DNA of 41,172 nt from an uncultured Merdimonas sp. (lineage in GTDB: Bacteria > Bacillota > Clostridia > Lachnospirales > Lachnospiraceae). A program made the translations under genes and the position numbers. This document shows positions 20,200 to 29,058 of the stretch, one piece after another (position 1 is the stretch's first letter; the number at the start of each line of letters is the position of its first letter). Under the pieces are notes generated by a model, which saw only the letters and a program-made list of their open reading frames with translations, was not told the DNA's origin and did no database searches. The stretch spans positions 1-41,172 of the forward strand of contig CALWBB010000232.1 in NCBI GenBank assembly GCA_944375885.1. Reading direction: 5' to 3'.

Positions 20200-21203
20200 A
20201 CTAGTGCATCACCTTTTAGGAATATTCGTTTTATTCTTTTTAAGCAATATTCCCCCCATAAAAAAAAATACTTTTGTGTAATAATCCACCGCTCTCTTCT
20301 AAATCCTGGGCTTTCCATTTCTTTCTTAAGGTAGGGATTTTGCTTGTAATCTGGGAAATTTTGTCTTGTAAAATGTTCCAGTTTTTGTACTTTACTGTAT
20401 TCAAATTTAACATTTAAAATCCTTCGTATTCCCGAGCACAATACATTGCCAACTGTCAAACATTCTAATTCATAATAAAAATCTTGGAATTTATTTTGTT
20501 TCTTAAAATAATCTAAAATCTTTTCAACTGCCGTACAAATTTCCAACATTCGTTCAGTATCTGATGTATGCATTGTACTGGATGCTCTCTGTACATAATA
20601 ATACGGAGCTTCCTTTACAACACCAATACGCTTTGCCCACAGCGCTAGGCATGGAATTGTAGCCAAATCCTCATAAATTATACGCGCCGGAAATCTCACG
20701 TTTGTCCCTTGGAATAAAGATGCCCGAAATATTTTATTCCAAGGAGCTGGCGCCTCAAAAATATATTCTTTGGGTGAAATCCAGGTATGTTTTTCCACTT
20801 TATGCAGGGACTCTAGATGCTGTGTCCCATTTATTTCCTCTGTAATAAAATTAAAAATTAAGATATCATCATCATATTTGTCAAGATACTTTTCCGCCAC
20901 TTCCAGCATCCATTCTGCGATATAGTCATCGCTATCCACCATTAGCAGATATTTTCCTCGAGCCATGGCAATTCCTGTGTTCCTTGCTTCTCCCTGGCCA
21001 CCATTTTTTTGATGAAACACTCTGATTTTTTCTGGATATTTTTCAGCATAGGCGTCGGCAATTTCCCCACTCCTATCTCGAGAGCCATCGTCAATTAAAA
21101 TAATTTCATAATCCTTATACGTCTGAGCTAAAATGGAGTCCAAACATTTACACAAATAGTTCTCCACATTATAAATGGGTATTATGAAACTAAATTTCAT
21201 CAT
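20196..21203 (-). CDS. Glycosyltransferase family 2
   Basis: The 335-residue enzyme has a GT-A domain: FSFIIPIYNVENYLCKCLDS, IDDGSRDRSGEIAD, NGGQGEARNTGIAM and LMVDSDDYIAEWM (DSDD metal site). ARIIYEDLATIP lies further on. It overlaps its neighbours by 4 nt on both sides (ATGA junctions with the flippase gene upstream and the GT11 gene downstream), so the three form a coupled translation unit. Two ATGs stand next to each other at the start and either could be used. The product resembles EpsJ/CpsI-type transferases; the sugar cannot be inferred. Confidence 0.9.
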   Translation of the reverse strand: MMKFSFIIPIYNVENYLCKCLDSILAQTYKDYEIILIDDGSRDRSGEIADAYAEKYPEKIRVFHQKNGGQGEARNTGIAMARGKYLLMVDSDDYIAEWMLEVAEKYLDKYDDDILIFNFITEEINGTQHLESLHKVEKHTWISPKEYIFEAPAPWNKIFRASLFQGTNVRFPARIIYEDLATIPCLALWAKRIGVVKEAPYYYVQRASSTMHTSDTERMLEICTAVEKILDYFKKQNKFQDFYYELECLTVGNVLCSGIRRILNVKFEYSKVQKLEHFTRQNFPDYKQNPYLKKEMESPGFRRERWIITQKYFFLWGEYCLKRIKRIFLKGDALV

Positions 21204-22750
21204 TCAATCCTCAACTTTTTTAAAATCAGCTTTCTTCCAAAATCCACAAAATACAAGAACTTTTTATTTCTACACATCAATATTACTATTACAGTATTAA
21301 TTCCCAGACCACAAATTAAAAATCGCAAAATCAAATACCCAAAATTTATAGGCATTCTAGTAAACCATCTATCCAGAGGAATTGTCAGAAGAATCAAAAG
21401 ACCCATCCACAAAATATAGCTGACAAAGTAGCCTGATATCTTCTGATTAAAAAGCTTTCTATACAACAAATAAGGTTCTCTCCACCATACAGTAAGAGCA
21501 GAACTTATGATAGTTCCCAAAAAGACTCCTCCTACCCCTATTCTTCCTGCCAAGACAATGGAAATAACCAGATTCAACGCAGCTTCTATTAATGGCCTTG
21601 CTCTGTCATACCGAAACATTCCTGACGCGTTACTAAAGGCACCATTGACTGCACGAGACGAAAACAGGAAAAAATTTATACACAAAATAAGCACAATATC
21701 TCTGGAAAAAATCAGGTCTTTTCCCCATACCACTTGTATAAAAGGGTTCAAAAGAAGATACAGAGAACTTGTACAAAAAACCGAAAGCCACATATTTGCA
21801 AACCTCAACCTTTGAAATAGCTGATATCTTTCCTCTGCTGCAACAGACAAAGCATGGTTGCCAATTGATGCGGTAAAACTCCCCAAAAAATTACTCAAAG
21901 TATTCTGTATAATCTGAATAATCATAGAATAATTTGAATAAATTCCCACTGCGACAGTCCCTACATACATAGACATAATAATGTTATCTGTACTATTAAC
22001 CACTGTAGTTCCTATCCGATGGCACATCATAGCTCCTGTATCTTTATAGATCTGCAGAATTTCTTTTTTATTGAGCCTGCTTTTATTTTGAAAAACTTCT
22101 TGATAGCTGTGTCCCACATAACTGTAAGTCCAAATATTCATCAATAAATTAACTGCTAATCCTGCACCCAATACCAATGTATAATTTCTAGTCAAATACA
22201 GGACTACTATAGAAACACCATAACGCACACATGTAAAAATCATCTGCACAGATGTATTAATATATCCCTTTTGATCTGCTTCCAGCAATGCCTGCCTATA
22301 CGCAAATGTATAACTGGTAGCACTTTGAAGAATATACAGAGCATAGATGACATAGATATTAATATCTGCAGGAATTTCACTGGTGTCGTTAATGATATGT
22401 GGTAAAAATGGAGCCAACAAAATGCCAATTGTCAGAATCAGTACTGACATAAGCCGATAGAACATTTTATAGAAATGCATCAAAGCAGCTGTACGATTTA
22501 CATCGTCCTCTTTTATGGGCTTATACATCCGAAACGTAATGACGCTTCCTATTCCCAGTTCTGCCAGAGAAAAAATCTGGATTACATTAGAAAAAAGCCC
22601 ATTAATTCCCAGATATTCTACCGACAGCCAATAGATAAAAACTGTACGATAAATAAATGCTGCTAAATTTGATACAATTTGATTCAAGACTCCCATGCTG
22701 GACATCAACACAGCATTCTTTTTTCGTGATTTTTTATTGAACTCTGTCAT
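21200..22750 (-). CDS. wzx: Wzx-like polysaccharide flippase
   Basis: This 516-residue membrane protein has 12-14 predicted helices and belongs to the MOP superfamily of polysaccharide export proteins. It starts with the basic segment KKSRKKNAVLMSSMGVLNQIVSN and has IYRTVFIYWLSVEYLGINGLFSNVI, a typical first-helix-pair sequence of Wzx proteins in Firmicute capsule loci. It would turn the undecaprenyl-linked repeat over to the outer face for polymerisation by the Wzy protein encoded two genes upstream. AAAGAGG is before the ATG. The family is clear; substrate specificity is not. Confidence 0.88.
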   Translation of the reverse strand: MTEFNKKSRKKNAVLMSSMGVLNQIVSNLAAFIYRTVFIYWLSVEYLGINGLFSNVIQIFSLAELGIGSVITFRMYKPIKEDDVNRTAALMHFYKMFYRLMSVLILTIGILLAPFLPHIINDTSEIPADINIYVIYALYILQSATSYTFAYRQALLEADQKGYINTSVQMIFTCVRYGVSIVVLYLTRNYTLVLGAGLAVNLLMNIWTYSYVGHSYQEVFQNKSRLNKKEILQIYKDTGAMMCHRIGTTVVNSTDNIIMSMYVGTVAVGIYSNYSMIIQIIQNTLSNFLGSFTASIGNHALSVAAEERYQLFQRLRFANMWLSVFCTSSLYLLLNPFIQVVWGKDLIFSRDIVLILCINFFLFSSRAVNGAFSNASGMFRYDRARPLIEAALNLVISIVLAGRIGVGGVFLGTIISSALTVWWREPYLLYRKLFNQKISGYFVSYILWMGLLILLTIPLDRWFTRMPINFGYLILRFLICGLGINTVIVILMCRNKKFLYFVDFGRKLILKKLRIE

Positions 22751-22771
22751 AACAGCCTCTTTCTACCTATC

Positions 22772-23821
22772 TTATTTATTTATCACTTTCTTTACTATAC
22801 GCTTGAGTTTCTGTATAATTGTGCCTCCCCATATTCCAAATCTGACATAATCTTGATACTGATAATCTTGGCACATCTTCCACAAATTCTTCTCTTTCCT
22901 GAGCCTTCCATATATGATTTCTTTTTCTTTTTTCTCTTTTAATTTTCTCCAAGCATTTAAAATTCCACAGTATTCTGTCAGCATCTGCTGTACCAGCCTC
23001 TCTCTGGAAGATTGGGAAAATTCCTGCAACGCCTGTCTATCTTTCAGAAAATAAACAGACCATCGGCTATATACATCCATTCTACCCATGGCTTTCTCAA
23101 TCGTTATTGTTTTGGAAACAGAATATACATTTTCCTGAAAATAATAGTAGCCACAGTACATACAACAGCTAATCATCTCCGAACAAATCAATGCTCTATA
23201 AGATAAGTCCGTGTCTTCGCTCCAAATTAACTTTTCATCAAACCATAGCTGATATTTGTCCACAAAATCTCTTTTTAGCACCATCAGCCAAGTGGAACCT
23301 GGCATATGGTTTCCCTGTGCAGTTACCAAATCAAGGAATTCTCTTTTTGACAATAATTTTTCCTGCACATATTCCACCGGAAATTCAAAGACACGATTTT
23401 CTCTGACCGAATGATCGCTGACTAAAAAATGTCTGCTTATATAACATATATCCGCTTCTTTTTCATTCTTCAATATACAGCAATATAGCTGTTCCAAAAA
23501 TTCATCTGCAATATAATCATCCGCATCCACAAAAACAACATATTTTCCTACAGCATTCCGCATCCCATAATTTCTGGCAGCAGCAGCACCTTCATGTTGT
23601 TTTCGGCAATATCGAAATCTTTCATCCAGTCCGCATATTTCCTGGCAAAGCTCCTCTGAACCGTCCTGAGATGCGTCATCTACAAGAATGCTTTCGAAAG
23701 CTTTAAAGGTTTGTTTTTGTATGCTCTCTACGCAGCGCCATAGATATCTTTCAGCATTATATACAGGAACAATAATGCTGAAAAAAAGCTCTTTTTTATT
23801 TTGAACTTCATTCATCCTCAT
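22772..23821 (-). CDS. Glycosyltransferase family 2
   Basis: The 349-residue GT-A enzyme has FFSIIVPVYNAERYLWRCV, VDDASQDGSEELCQ, HEGAAAARNYGMRNA and VFVDADDYIAD (metal site), followed by WSEDTDLSYRAL. It starts at an ATGA overlap with the end of the Wzy-like gene; a second ATG two codons later is also possible. Its last 60 residues are very basic. It is one of four GT2 genes in the AT-rich block; pairwise identity outside the core motifs appears low, so they are different transferases and not recent copies. Confidence 0.9.
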   Translation of the reverse strand: MRMNEVQNKKELFFSIIVPVYNAERYLWRCVESIQKQTFKAFESILVDDASQDGSEELCQEICGLDERFRYCRKQHEGAAAARNYGMRNAVGKYVVFVDADDYIADEFLEQLYCCILKNEKEADICYISRHFLVSDHSVRENRVFEFPVEYVQEKLLSKREFLDLVTAQGNHMPGSTWLMVLKRDFVDKYQLWFDEKLIWSEDTDLSYRALICSEMISCCMYCGYYYFQENVYSVSKTITIEKAMGRMDVYSRWSVYFLKDRQALQEFSQSSRERLVQQMLTEYCGILNAWRKLKEKKEKEIIYGRLRKEKNLWKMCQDYQYQDYVRFGIWGGTIIQKLKRIVKKVINK

Positions 23822-25077
23822 GCTACCTTCCCTCTGCTCTTTTTATTTGTCTTCTTCCTGTATGTTGACGCACTGCCTCTGGTATTCTTCATCAGCTGAT
23901 GCAGCATAGCTGACAATATAACATAAAAAAGTATATATTCGCTTTTCCCTTGGCCGCCTATTTCCATTGACAGGTATGAAATAACAGCACACATCAACGG
24001 AAGTACAAGATACTTCACCCTCGTTTCTATATGCGGGCTTATAGCACATTTAACCATAGAAACAACAACCATAATATTAAAGATCACCCAGAGTATAAAT
24101 GTCGCAATTCCCGTGTCATTCGCAGCCTGAAGCCAGTAATTATGGACACAGTTAAACCCTAGCGGATACATGGTTCCGCCCCCTTTCCAGTGAGACGGAA
24201 GCATACGGATAGCTTCCCAGAGCATTTGGAAACGGACATTTCCCAAAATGCCGCCATCCCTTGTCATAAGACTCACAAAAAAGCGAGTATCTCTGATTCC
24301 TCCTATATTTACTGCAATACCTATACCACCTACCGCGCATATGGCAAAAAAAGCAAGCAATATCCTCTTGATTCTTTGCTTATACTGCCAATTCAGATAA
24401 ATATAGAGTACCAAGGTCACTGCCGCGACTACAAAGGTCACCATCAGCACCATTCTATTGTCTACAACAATATGTATATAATTTTCCAAGATTATCGCCA
24501 AACAGATAGCTCCTCCCTGTACCCACTGTTTTTGCAGCAAAAGGAAAAATCCATACCCTAAAAGTCCTACTATGAATACTCCCCAATAGCTATACTCAGT
24601 AGCGTAGCGCCCCCCATGAGTCCAAAACTCACTCCAGCCGCGTGCCCCTCCAAATCCTTCTTTTAGGTACATATAATGATTTAACAAGCTATATACAAAA
24701 GTGCCAAAGCACACAGAGAGGAACAGCAATTCCATTCTTCTTTGATTCTGTCTAAAGCAAACCTGTCTGCTTACCAAATACATAAGGACAGGCGGCCAAA
24801 CCATATCAGAAAAGCTCCACCAATTCCAGTATTCTTCCTGTGAATAATAATATCCAAAAATCAGTCCCTGTAAAATGACAGCACCACATAATACCAGAAA
24901 TTTCTCATCCACAACCAGTTTGTGGTTTATCCCAGCGCTAACTACCAGCATCAAAACCGACCAGAAAATAATATTTTTCTCTGTATAGCCCTGAAAATGC
25001 AGGGAAATTAAGAATAGCATCAGGAGAGCTGCGCCATAATAAACTGTACTTATTTTTTGTTTCACTGACTGTTTCAT
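23818..25077 (-). CDS. wzy: Wzy-like O-antigen/capsule polymerase
   Basis: This 419-residue protein has about ten membrane helices and a large outside loop around GGARGWSEFWTHGGRYATEYSYWG, a second loop with SLMTRDGGILGNVRFQMLWE, and NCVHNYWLQAANDTG before the last helices. The HNYWL stretch corresponds to the HNxxL element of O-antigen ligase/polymerase families. It is the natural polymerase of the Wzx/Wzy system encoded here. The basic tail ends KKTNKKSRGKVA. AGAGG is upstream of the ATG. Remains of a related gene lie at 27000-27404. Confidence 0.8.
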   Translation of the reverse strand: MKQSVKQKISTVYYGAALLMLFLISLHFQGYTEKNIIFWSVLMLVVSAGINHKLVVDEKFLVLCGAVILQGLIFGYYYSQEEYWNWWSFSDMVWPPVLMYLVSRQVCFRQNQRRMELLFLSVCFGTFVYSLLNHYMYLKEGFGGARGWSEFWTHGGRYATEYSYWGVFIVGLLGYGFFLLLQKQWVQGGAICLAIILENYIHIVVDNRMVLMVTFVVAAVTLVLYIYLNWQYKQRIKRILLAFFAICAVGGIGIAVNIGGIRDTRFFVSLMTRDGGILGNVRFQMLWEAIRMLPSHWKGGGTMYPLGFNCVHNYWLQAANDTGIATFILWVIFNIMVVVSMVKCAISPHIETRVKYLVLPLMCAVISYLSMEIGGQGKSEYILFYVILSAMLHQLMKNTRGSASTYRKKTNKKSRGKVA

Positions 25078-25115
25078 AGATCATTTTTCCTCTTCATTTT
25101 CGCAGTTACAGCCAA

Positions 25116-26147
25116 TTATGGACAGATTATACTCTTAATTTTCCCTGTTACCGTATTAAGCATTGGCTTTACTACCGGAGTTAATATGTAATTTGCACCT
25201 AATACCAAAACTGTTGTGTATATATAAGCTGCAAGCGGATTAAAAAGAGTAATTGTCAAGCCCAGCATATCAAAAAAACAAATTACAAGTGTTTTTATAA
25301 TATATTCATTTCCGCACAAATATAAGCTATTCCGGCCAACAAATGCCACTCTGTCAGCCTTTCTGAAAACATAGGCCATTACAACAACGAATACTATTAT
25401 CAGATAAGCTCTGTAAACTGGCACAACCGACATTACCCCTTCATTACTGCTTTGAATATTTATGATGTCAATTCCAAAAAATAGAAACGCAGAATAAATA
25501 AATGTTCCAATTCCTATCACCCAAATAAAAAACTGTTTCCATCTTTTATCTAACTGAAATATTTTTTCGATATAAGGAAAAAACACAAATCCTGCTATAT
25601 AATAATGGATATAATAAAATGCGCTGTCTAAATTGTAATACCAGGAATGGGGGACACCCGTTGGGTTCGGCATAATGATAAATTCTGCTATAAAATAACT
25701 TCCGAATGCAATCAAAAGCATTAACCCTTTGTATTTTGCTTTTTGTATAATGGCCCCAAAACATTTTATGGAAAATAGACATGTCAAAAACCATAATGTG
25801 CTGGCAAAATATGTGTTCCTTATCAGCCCCTTTGCAATCGTCACTAATAATAGCTTTATATTTTCCAGTGTACTATTATACTCTATTACATATATTATCA
25901 ATGACAAAAAGGCAAAGAAAAAAGCTGGAATCAGTAATGAATAAACGTTTTTTAATATTTTTCTTCCAATTCTCGATTCTTTATTAAAATTTTCTGTGCA
26001 GCCGCTCAAGAAGAAAAAAAGCGGAAGGTGAAAACGATAGACAAACTGAAACGATAATCCTGCACTTTCATTTGAATGTCCTAAATAAATTGCAAATATA
26101 CCAATCGCTCTGGCCACATCCAGCCAGGCATTTCGTTTTTTCTCCAT
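25116..26147 (-). CDS. Acyltransferase family 3 membrane protein
   Basis: This 343-residue protein has about ten membrane helices and the acyltransferase-3 signatures: WLDVARAIGIFAIYLGHSN with the catalytic-type histidine in the first helix, and FHLPLFFFLSGC. Such proteins add acetyl or other acyl groups to exported glycans. The start MEKKRNAWLD is preceded by GGGAGG 8 nt away; a GTG seven codons earlier lies upstream of that site and is rejected. It is the first intact gene of the AT-rich block read from upstream. The acyl group is most often acetyl in this family, but that is not visible here. Confidence 0.88.
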   Translation of the reverse strand: MEKKRNAWLDVARAIGIFAIYLGHSNESAGLSFQFVYRFHLPLFFFLSGCTENFNKESRIGRKILKNVYSLLIPAFFFAFLSLIIYVIEYNSTLENIKLLLVTIAKGLIRNTYFASTLWFLTCLFSIKCFGAIIQKAKYKGLMLLIAFGSYFIAEFIIMPNPTGVPHSWYYNLDSAFYYIHYYIAGFVFFPYIEKIFQLDKRWKQFFIWVIGIGTFIYSAFLFFGIDIINIQSSNEGVMSVVPVYRAYLIIVFVVVMAYVFRKADRVAFVGRNSLYLCGNEYIIKTLVICFFDMLGLTITLFNPLAAYIYTTVLVLGANYILTPVVKPMLNTVTGKIKSIICP

Positions 26148-26227
26148 TAATCTTTTCCTCCCTGACACTAAATATATCGTAAGCGTTTATAGTATACAAC
26201 GGCTATCTCTTTAAACCATGTTCTACT

Positions 26228-26256
26228 ATTATTGAAATAAAATGCTCCAACTTCAA
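26228..26256 (-). promoter_or_regulatory. Possible promoter of the AT-rich polysaccharide block
   Basis: On the minus strand TTGAAG (26251-26256), a 17-nt spacer and AATAAT (26228-26233) could form a sigma-A promoter. It lies between the broken GT-D-like gene and the acyltransferase gene. Transcription would start about 75 nt before the acyltransferase start. The match is moderate and the region is AT-rich, so a chance hit is possible. Confidence 0.35.
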
Positions 26257-26272
26257 CAAAACCGGAAGATTA

Positions 26273-26998
26273 TCAATAACAGCCGCCTTCCACCACAATG
26301 GCTTTTTGAGACTTTTCCGATTCAGATGGATATACCCACGATTCATTAAAAAATTTCTGAGCATACCCGAATACCGGATTTTCTCCCCATCTCTTTCCTT
26401 TTATTCCAAACAGTAGCCGTGTCGCTCCACCCCAATGAATCGCCTGCTTTCCCGCCTGCTTTAATTTCACTGCCAACGGGAATCCATATGCTCCGCAGCC
26501 AATTATAGCCACATCAAATTCTATTTTTAACGCCTCCTGACACATCCAATCCAGCGCTTAAAACCAATTCTCAAATCTGGCATCCGTTTCTCCGGCAATT
26601 GTCTGTACTGCTTTAAGCACCTTCAAATCAAGTTCAGGAAGAATCTCTGTCCCGCGTCTACCGTCTCAGGGAAAAACTGACCATAATCTCATTTGTTCCA
26701 AGCTCTGTCTATATGTGCTTTTTATCTCAAAATCAAATGTCTTTAAAGCACTTAGTTCTGCAGCACCAAATCTGCCTGCCATAAACGGTTTTCCGCAATC
26801 AATTCTTTCAAATATTGGGTTACTGATGTCCGTTGCCGACTTCACCCTTTTCCCTGCGTATTCATGATTTTTATACAGAAAACTCCGTATATTTTCGGGC
26901 CCTGCATCTTTCTTCCTTATGCTGCGTTGAACTCGTGCAAAGCTGATCAGGCCAAAAGTCTTTCCAAAAAGAATCTGTATGCTCCTGCGTCCAAACAT
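26273..26998 (-). pseudogene. Broken second copy of the GT-D-like gene
   Basis: The two halves align with the intact protein at 17332-18279. The first half has FMAGRFGAAELSALKTFDFE and runs to LRLWSVFP-type residues (compare LTARFGYTE and CCWSGFFPETV). The second half has ILPELDLKVLKAVQTIAG and then FDVAIIGCGAYGFPLAVKL and KQAIHWGGATRLLFGIKG. Between them about 95 residues are missing, with a TGA at the junction (26663-26665), and a second stop codon follows ENWF near 26560. With an internal deletion and two stops the gene cannot make the full protein. It lies directly beside a broken wzy-like gene. Confidence 0.85.
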
Positions 26999-26999
26999 A

Positions 27000-27404
27000 A
27001 AAATTCAGCAGCGCATGAATAAACATCCCTGCTTCTACCGTTATTATTACAACTTCTGCTCTGCAGTCATATGAAAATCCGTCTGCCATCCCTTTGAGCA
27101 GTTGTCTGCCTAACAAAAAACAAAATCGGAATCACTGCCAGACTCAACGTCAAAGTAGGGCTGAAACCAGGAAAATAATATTTATAGATTACTGCATGAC
27201 AAACCATACCTACAGCCAGCAAAATCTCCCTGATATTCAATTTAATCAGATATTTTTTCTCCAGCAGTAAACCCCTGCTAACCCAATCCACACAATCGCT
27301 ATTTTATTTAGGAATCCTCCAATATCTATAGCATAGCAAAATAAAATCACTGCATTTGCACACCAGAATAATTGTTCAAAATTTACTTTCTTTATGTCGT
27401 TCAT
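27000..27404 (-). pseudogene. Remnant of a second Wzy-like polymerase gene
   Basis: From an ATG at 27404 the frame reads MNDIKKVNFEQLFWCANAV and then AIDIGGFLNKIAIVW, and stops after YCWRKNI. The neighbouring frame continues YLIKLNIREILLAVGM and FPGFSPTLTLSLAVIPILFF; a third piece has VEAGMFIHALLNFYVWTQEH. These align in order with the intact polymerase at 23818-25077 (compare FVYSLLNHYMYLKEG). At least two frameshifts are needed, and the gene breaks off after about 130 residues, where the broken GT-D-like gene begins. A deletion probably joined the two remnants. Confidence 0.75.
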
Positions 27405-27486
27405 TTGTCTATAATAACCCTCTCTACTATGCCCTGCTTTTCAACCATCATAGCATAAAATAAGGGACACTTCAACAAAATAAAAA

Positions 27487-27500
27487 CTTGAGTTTCCGCA
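27487..27500 (+). repeat. IS left terminal inverted repeat
   Basis: CTTGAGTTTCCGCA is the exact reverse complement of the 14 bases at 29045-29058. It marks the left end of the IS. Confidence 0.88.
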
Positions 27501-27568
27501 GTTCTATCCCCAGAACTCCCGACCAGGATAATTGATTATACACAGCTTTTTTAAGGTGCCAAAAATAT

Positions 27569-27646
27569 AAGGAATCCTGTTCCTTTTTGATGTAAAATTT
27601 AATCACCACAAAAAATCGTACTAAACAAAAAGGGGGAGGATTCCCT
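27569..27646 (+). promoter_or_regulatory. Hairpin masking the transposase Shine-Dalgarno sequence
   Basis: The 21 bases at 27569-27589 pair with 27626-27646 at 17 positions, plus two G-U pairs. The right arm contains GGGGGAGGA (27632-27640), the only strong ribosome site before the transposase. Transcripts entering from outside would fold this hairpin and hide the site, whereas a promoter inside the loop or after the left arm would not. IS231 and IS10 are known to guard their transposase in comparable ways. That this IS does so is inference. Confidence 0.6.
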
Positions 27647-27676
27647 CTGGTTAATTGTACATCAAATACGTATCAA

Positions 27677-28900
27677 ATGAAACGGGAAATTTTATCTTTT
27701 TCCAATAAAATTTCCAGAAAGCTTCTCAAACCGGAAAGGAAGTTTATGGCCGACATGAATTACGGCATCCTCGCCTCCGGCAGCTGCCTGCTCACCGATA
27801 TCGTTGACCAGTTACATGAACCTTCCAAAAAGATCAACATCGTTGACCGCCTTTTCAGGCATCTCTCAAAAGGGATCCCGAAAGATGCTTTGAAAGCTTA
27901 TCTGGCACAAGTGAAAAAATGGTGCCCGGATCAGCCTATCATCCATGTCGATGACAGCGATGTTGTGAAGCCTGACGGTTACAAATTTGGAGCCCTCGGA
28001 TGGGTGCGCGATGGCTCTGAAAGCACCGCAGCAAAGAATGTATATAAAAAGGGATGTCATGTAACAGAAGTAACTGTGCTTACAGTCAGTAATCATCCAG
28101 TCAGTATCTTTTCACAGATCTATTCTTCAAAAGAGAAAGACTTTATTTCCATCAATGATGTCACATTCTCTGCTATGGAACGGGCCGCTGCCTTATTCAG
28201 AAAAGCAACCTTTGTCATGGATCGGGGCTATGATGACAACAAGATGTTTTTGAAGCTGGATTCCATGGAACAGGATTATATCATCCGTCGGACCGCCAAA
28301 CGTAAGCTTCTATACCACAATAAATGGGTATCTGCCACAGAACTGCGTAACCGCAGGAAAGGCAAAGTAAAACTGCCTCTGTTTTACAAAGGCAAAATGC
28401 ATAATGCTTATCTTTCCCATATAAAAGCACAGATCACTGCTTCGCGGAAGGATATTTATCTTGTCCTTGTCTATGGGATTACAGAACATCCTATGATGCT
28501 TGCAACAAACAGGGATATCAAATCCAAAGACGATCTGATAAAGACTGCAAAGCTTTACTTTTCCAGATGGAAAATCGAAGAATATTTCCGCTGCAAAAAG
28601 CAGGTGTTTCAGTTTGAAAACTTCCGGGTACGGAAGCTTGCAGCAATCAATGCGTTAAATTTCTGCCTTACCTTATGTATGGCGTTTCTGGCACATATGT
28701 CAATGAAGTCAGAAACAAACGCTCTAAAGGCTGCTATCATACAGAAAGCAGATCCTGTAAAGGAAAAAGTATATTTCAGCTATTACCAGCTGGCAAAAGG
28801 CATCTGTGGCATACTCTCATATGCAAAAGAAGGCGTCAGGCTGTGGTTTCGGACAAAACGTCCGGCATACCGTCAACTTTGCCTTAAGCTGACCGTTTAA
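27677..28900 (+). CDS. IS4 family transposase
   Basis: The 407-residue DDE transposase has HVDDSDVVKP (first Asp), ATFVMDRGYDDN (second Asp) and YFSRWKIEEYFRCKK, which is exactly the Y-(2)-R-(3)-E-(6)-K signature of IS4-type enzymes with the catalytic Glu. It cuts the element ends for transposition. The ATG at 27677 lacks a near ribosome site. GGGGGAGGA lies 37 nt upstream, and 6 nt after it is an in-frame CTG at 27647 that would add ten residues (VNCTSNTYQ after the first). Translation may begin there at a low rate. No stop or frameshift is seen. Confidence 0.93.
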   Translation: MKREILSFSNKISRKLLKPERKFMADMNYGILASGSCLLTDIVDQLHEPSKKINIVDRLFRHLSKGIPKDALKAYLAQVKKWCPDQPIIHVDDSDVVKPDGYKFGALGWVRDGSESTAAKNVYKKGCHVTEVTVLTVSNHPVSIFSQIYSSKEKDFISINDVTFSAMERAAALFRKATFVMDRGYDDNKMFLKLDSMEQDYIIRRTAKRKLLYHNKWVSATELRNRRKGKVKLPLFYKGKMHNAYLSHIKAQITASRKDIYLVLVYGITEHPMMLATNRDIKSKDDLIKTAKLYFSRWKIEEYFRCKKQVFQFENFRVRKLAAINALNFCLTLCMAFLAHMSMKSETNALKAAIIQKADPVKEKVYFSYYQLAKGICGILSYAKEGVRLWFRTKRPAYRQLCLKLTV

Positions 28901-28913
28901 ATAGATAAAAGAA

Positions 28914-29040
28914 TATGTCTCCCAAAGCCCGGTTCCGGCGGGGCTTGTTAAAGTGCCTCTACTTTCGGTACTGCCATTCGGAATCTCTCAAAAATTCGGC
29001 AGATTGGTACTTTGGGAGGACATACCTATTTTTTTATTGT
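28914..29040 (+). ncRNA. Structured 3' region of the IS transcript (possible multi-way junction)
   Basis: TATGTCTCCCAAAG (28914-28927) pairs with 29010-29024 with one bulged G, forming a 14-bp closing stem. Inside are AAGCCC (28925-28930) with GGGCTT (28941-28946), and GTACTGCC (28968-28975) with GGCA (28998-29001) and GTAC (29007-29010), extended by GAAT/ATTC. A T-rich run follows (29029-29035). The simplest view is an elaborate terminator, but three nested stems in about 110 nt are more than a terminator needs. No named RNA family was recognised. Confidence 0.45.
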
Positions 29041-29044
29041 AGTT

Positions 29045-29058
29045 TGCGGAAACTCAAG
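29045..29058 (-). repeat. IS right terminal inverted repeat
   Basis: TGCGGAAACTCAAG is the exact reverse complement of the left end at 27487-27500 and marks the right end of the IS. Confidence 0.88.

Larger units (their letters stand above)
27486..29058. mobile_element. IS4-type insertion sequence, about 1.57 kb
   Basis: Matching inverted ends bracket a single transposase gene: CTTGAGTTTCCGCA at 27487-27500 and its exact complement at 29045-29058. ATAAAA follows the right end (29059-29064) and is also present at 27480-27485 on the left, a possible 6-bp target duplication in AT-rich DNA, with one extra A at the left end. The element inserted just upstream of the wzy remnant. The transposase is intact, so it may still be active. 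The family is set by the transposase signature. Confidence 0.88.

Noticed and set aside
27067-27291. Possible small membrane protein of 74 residues
   Set aside because: It aligns as the middle part of a broken wzy-like gene with pieces in neighbouring frames on both sides, so it was treated as part of that pseudogene.
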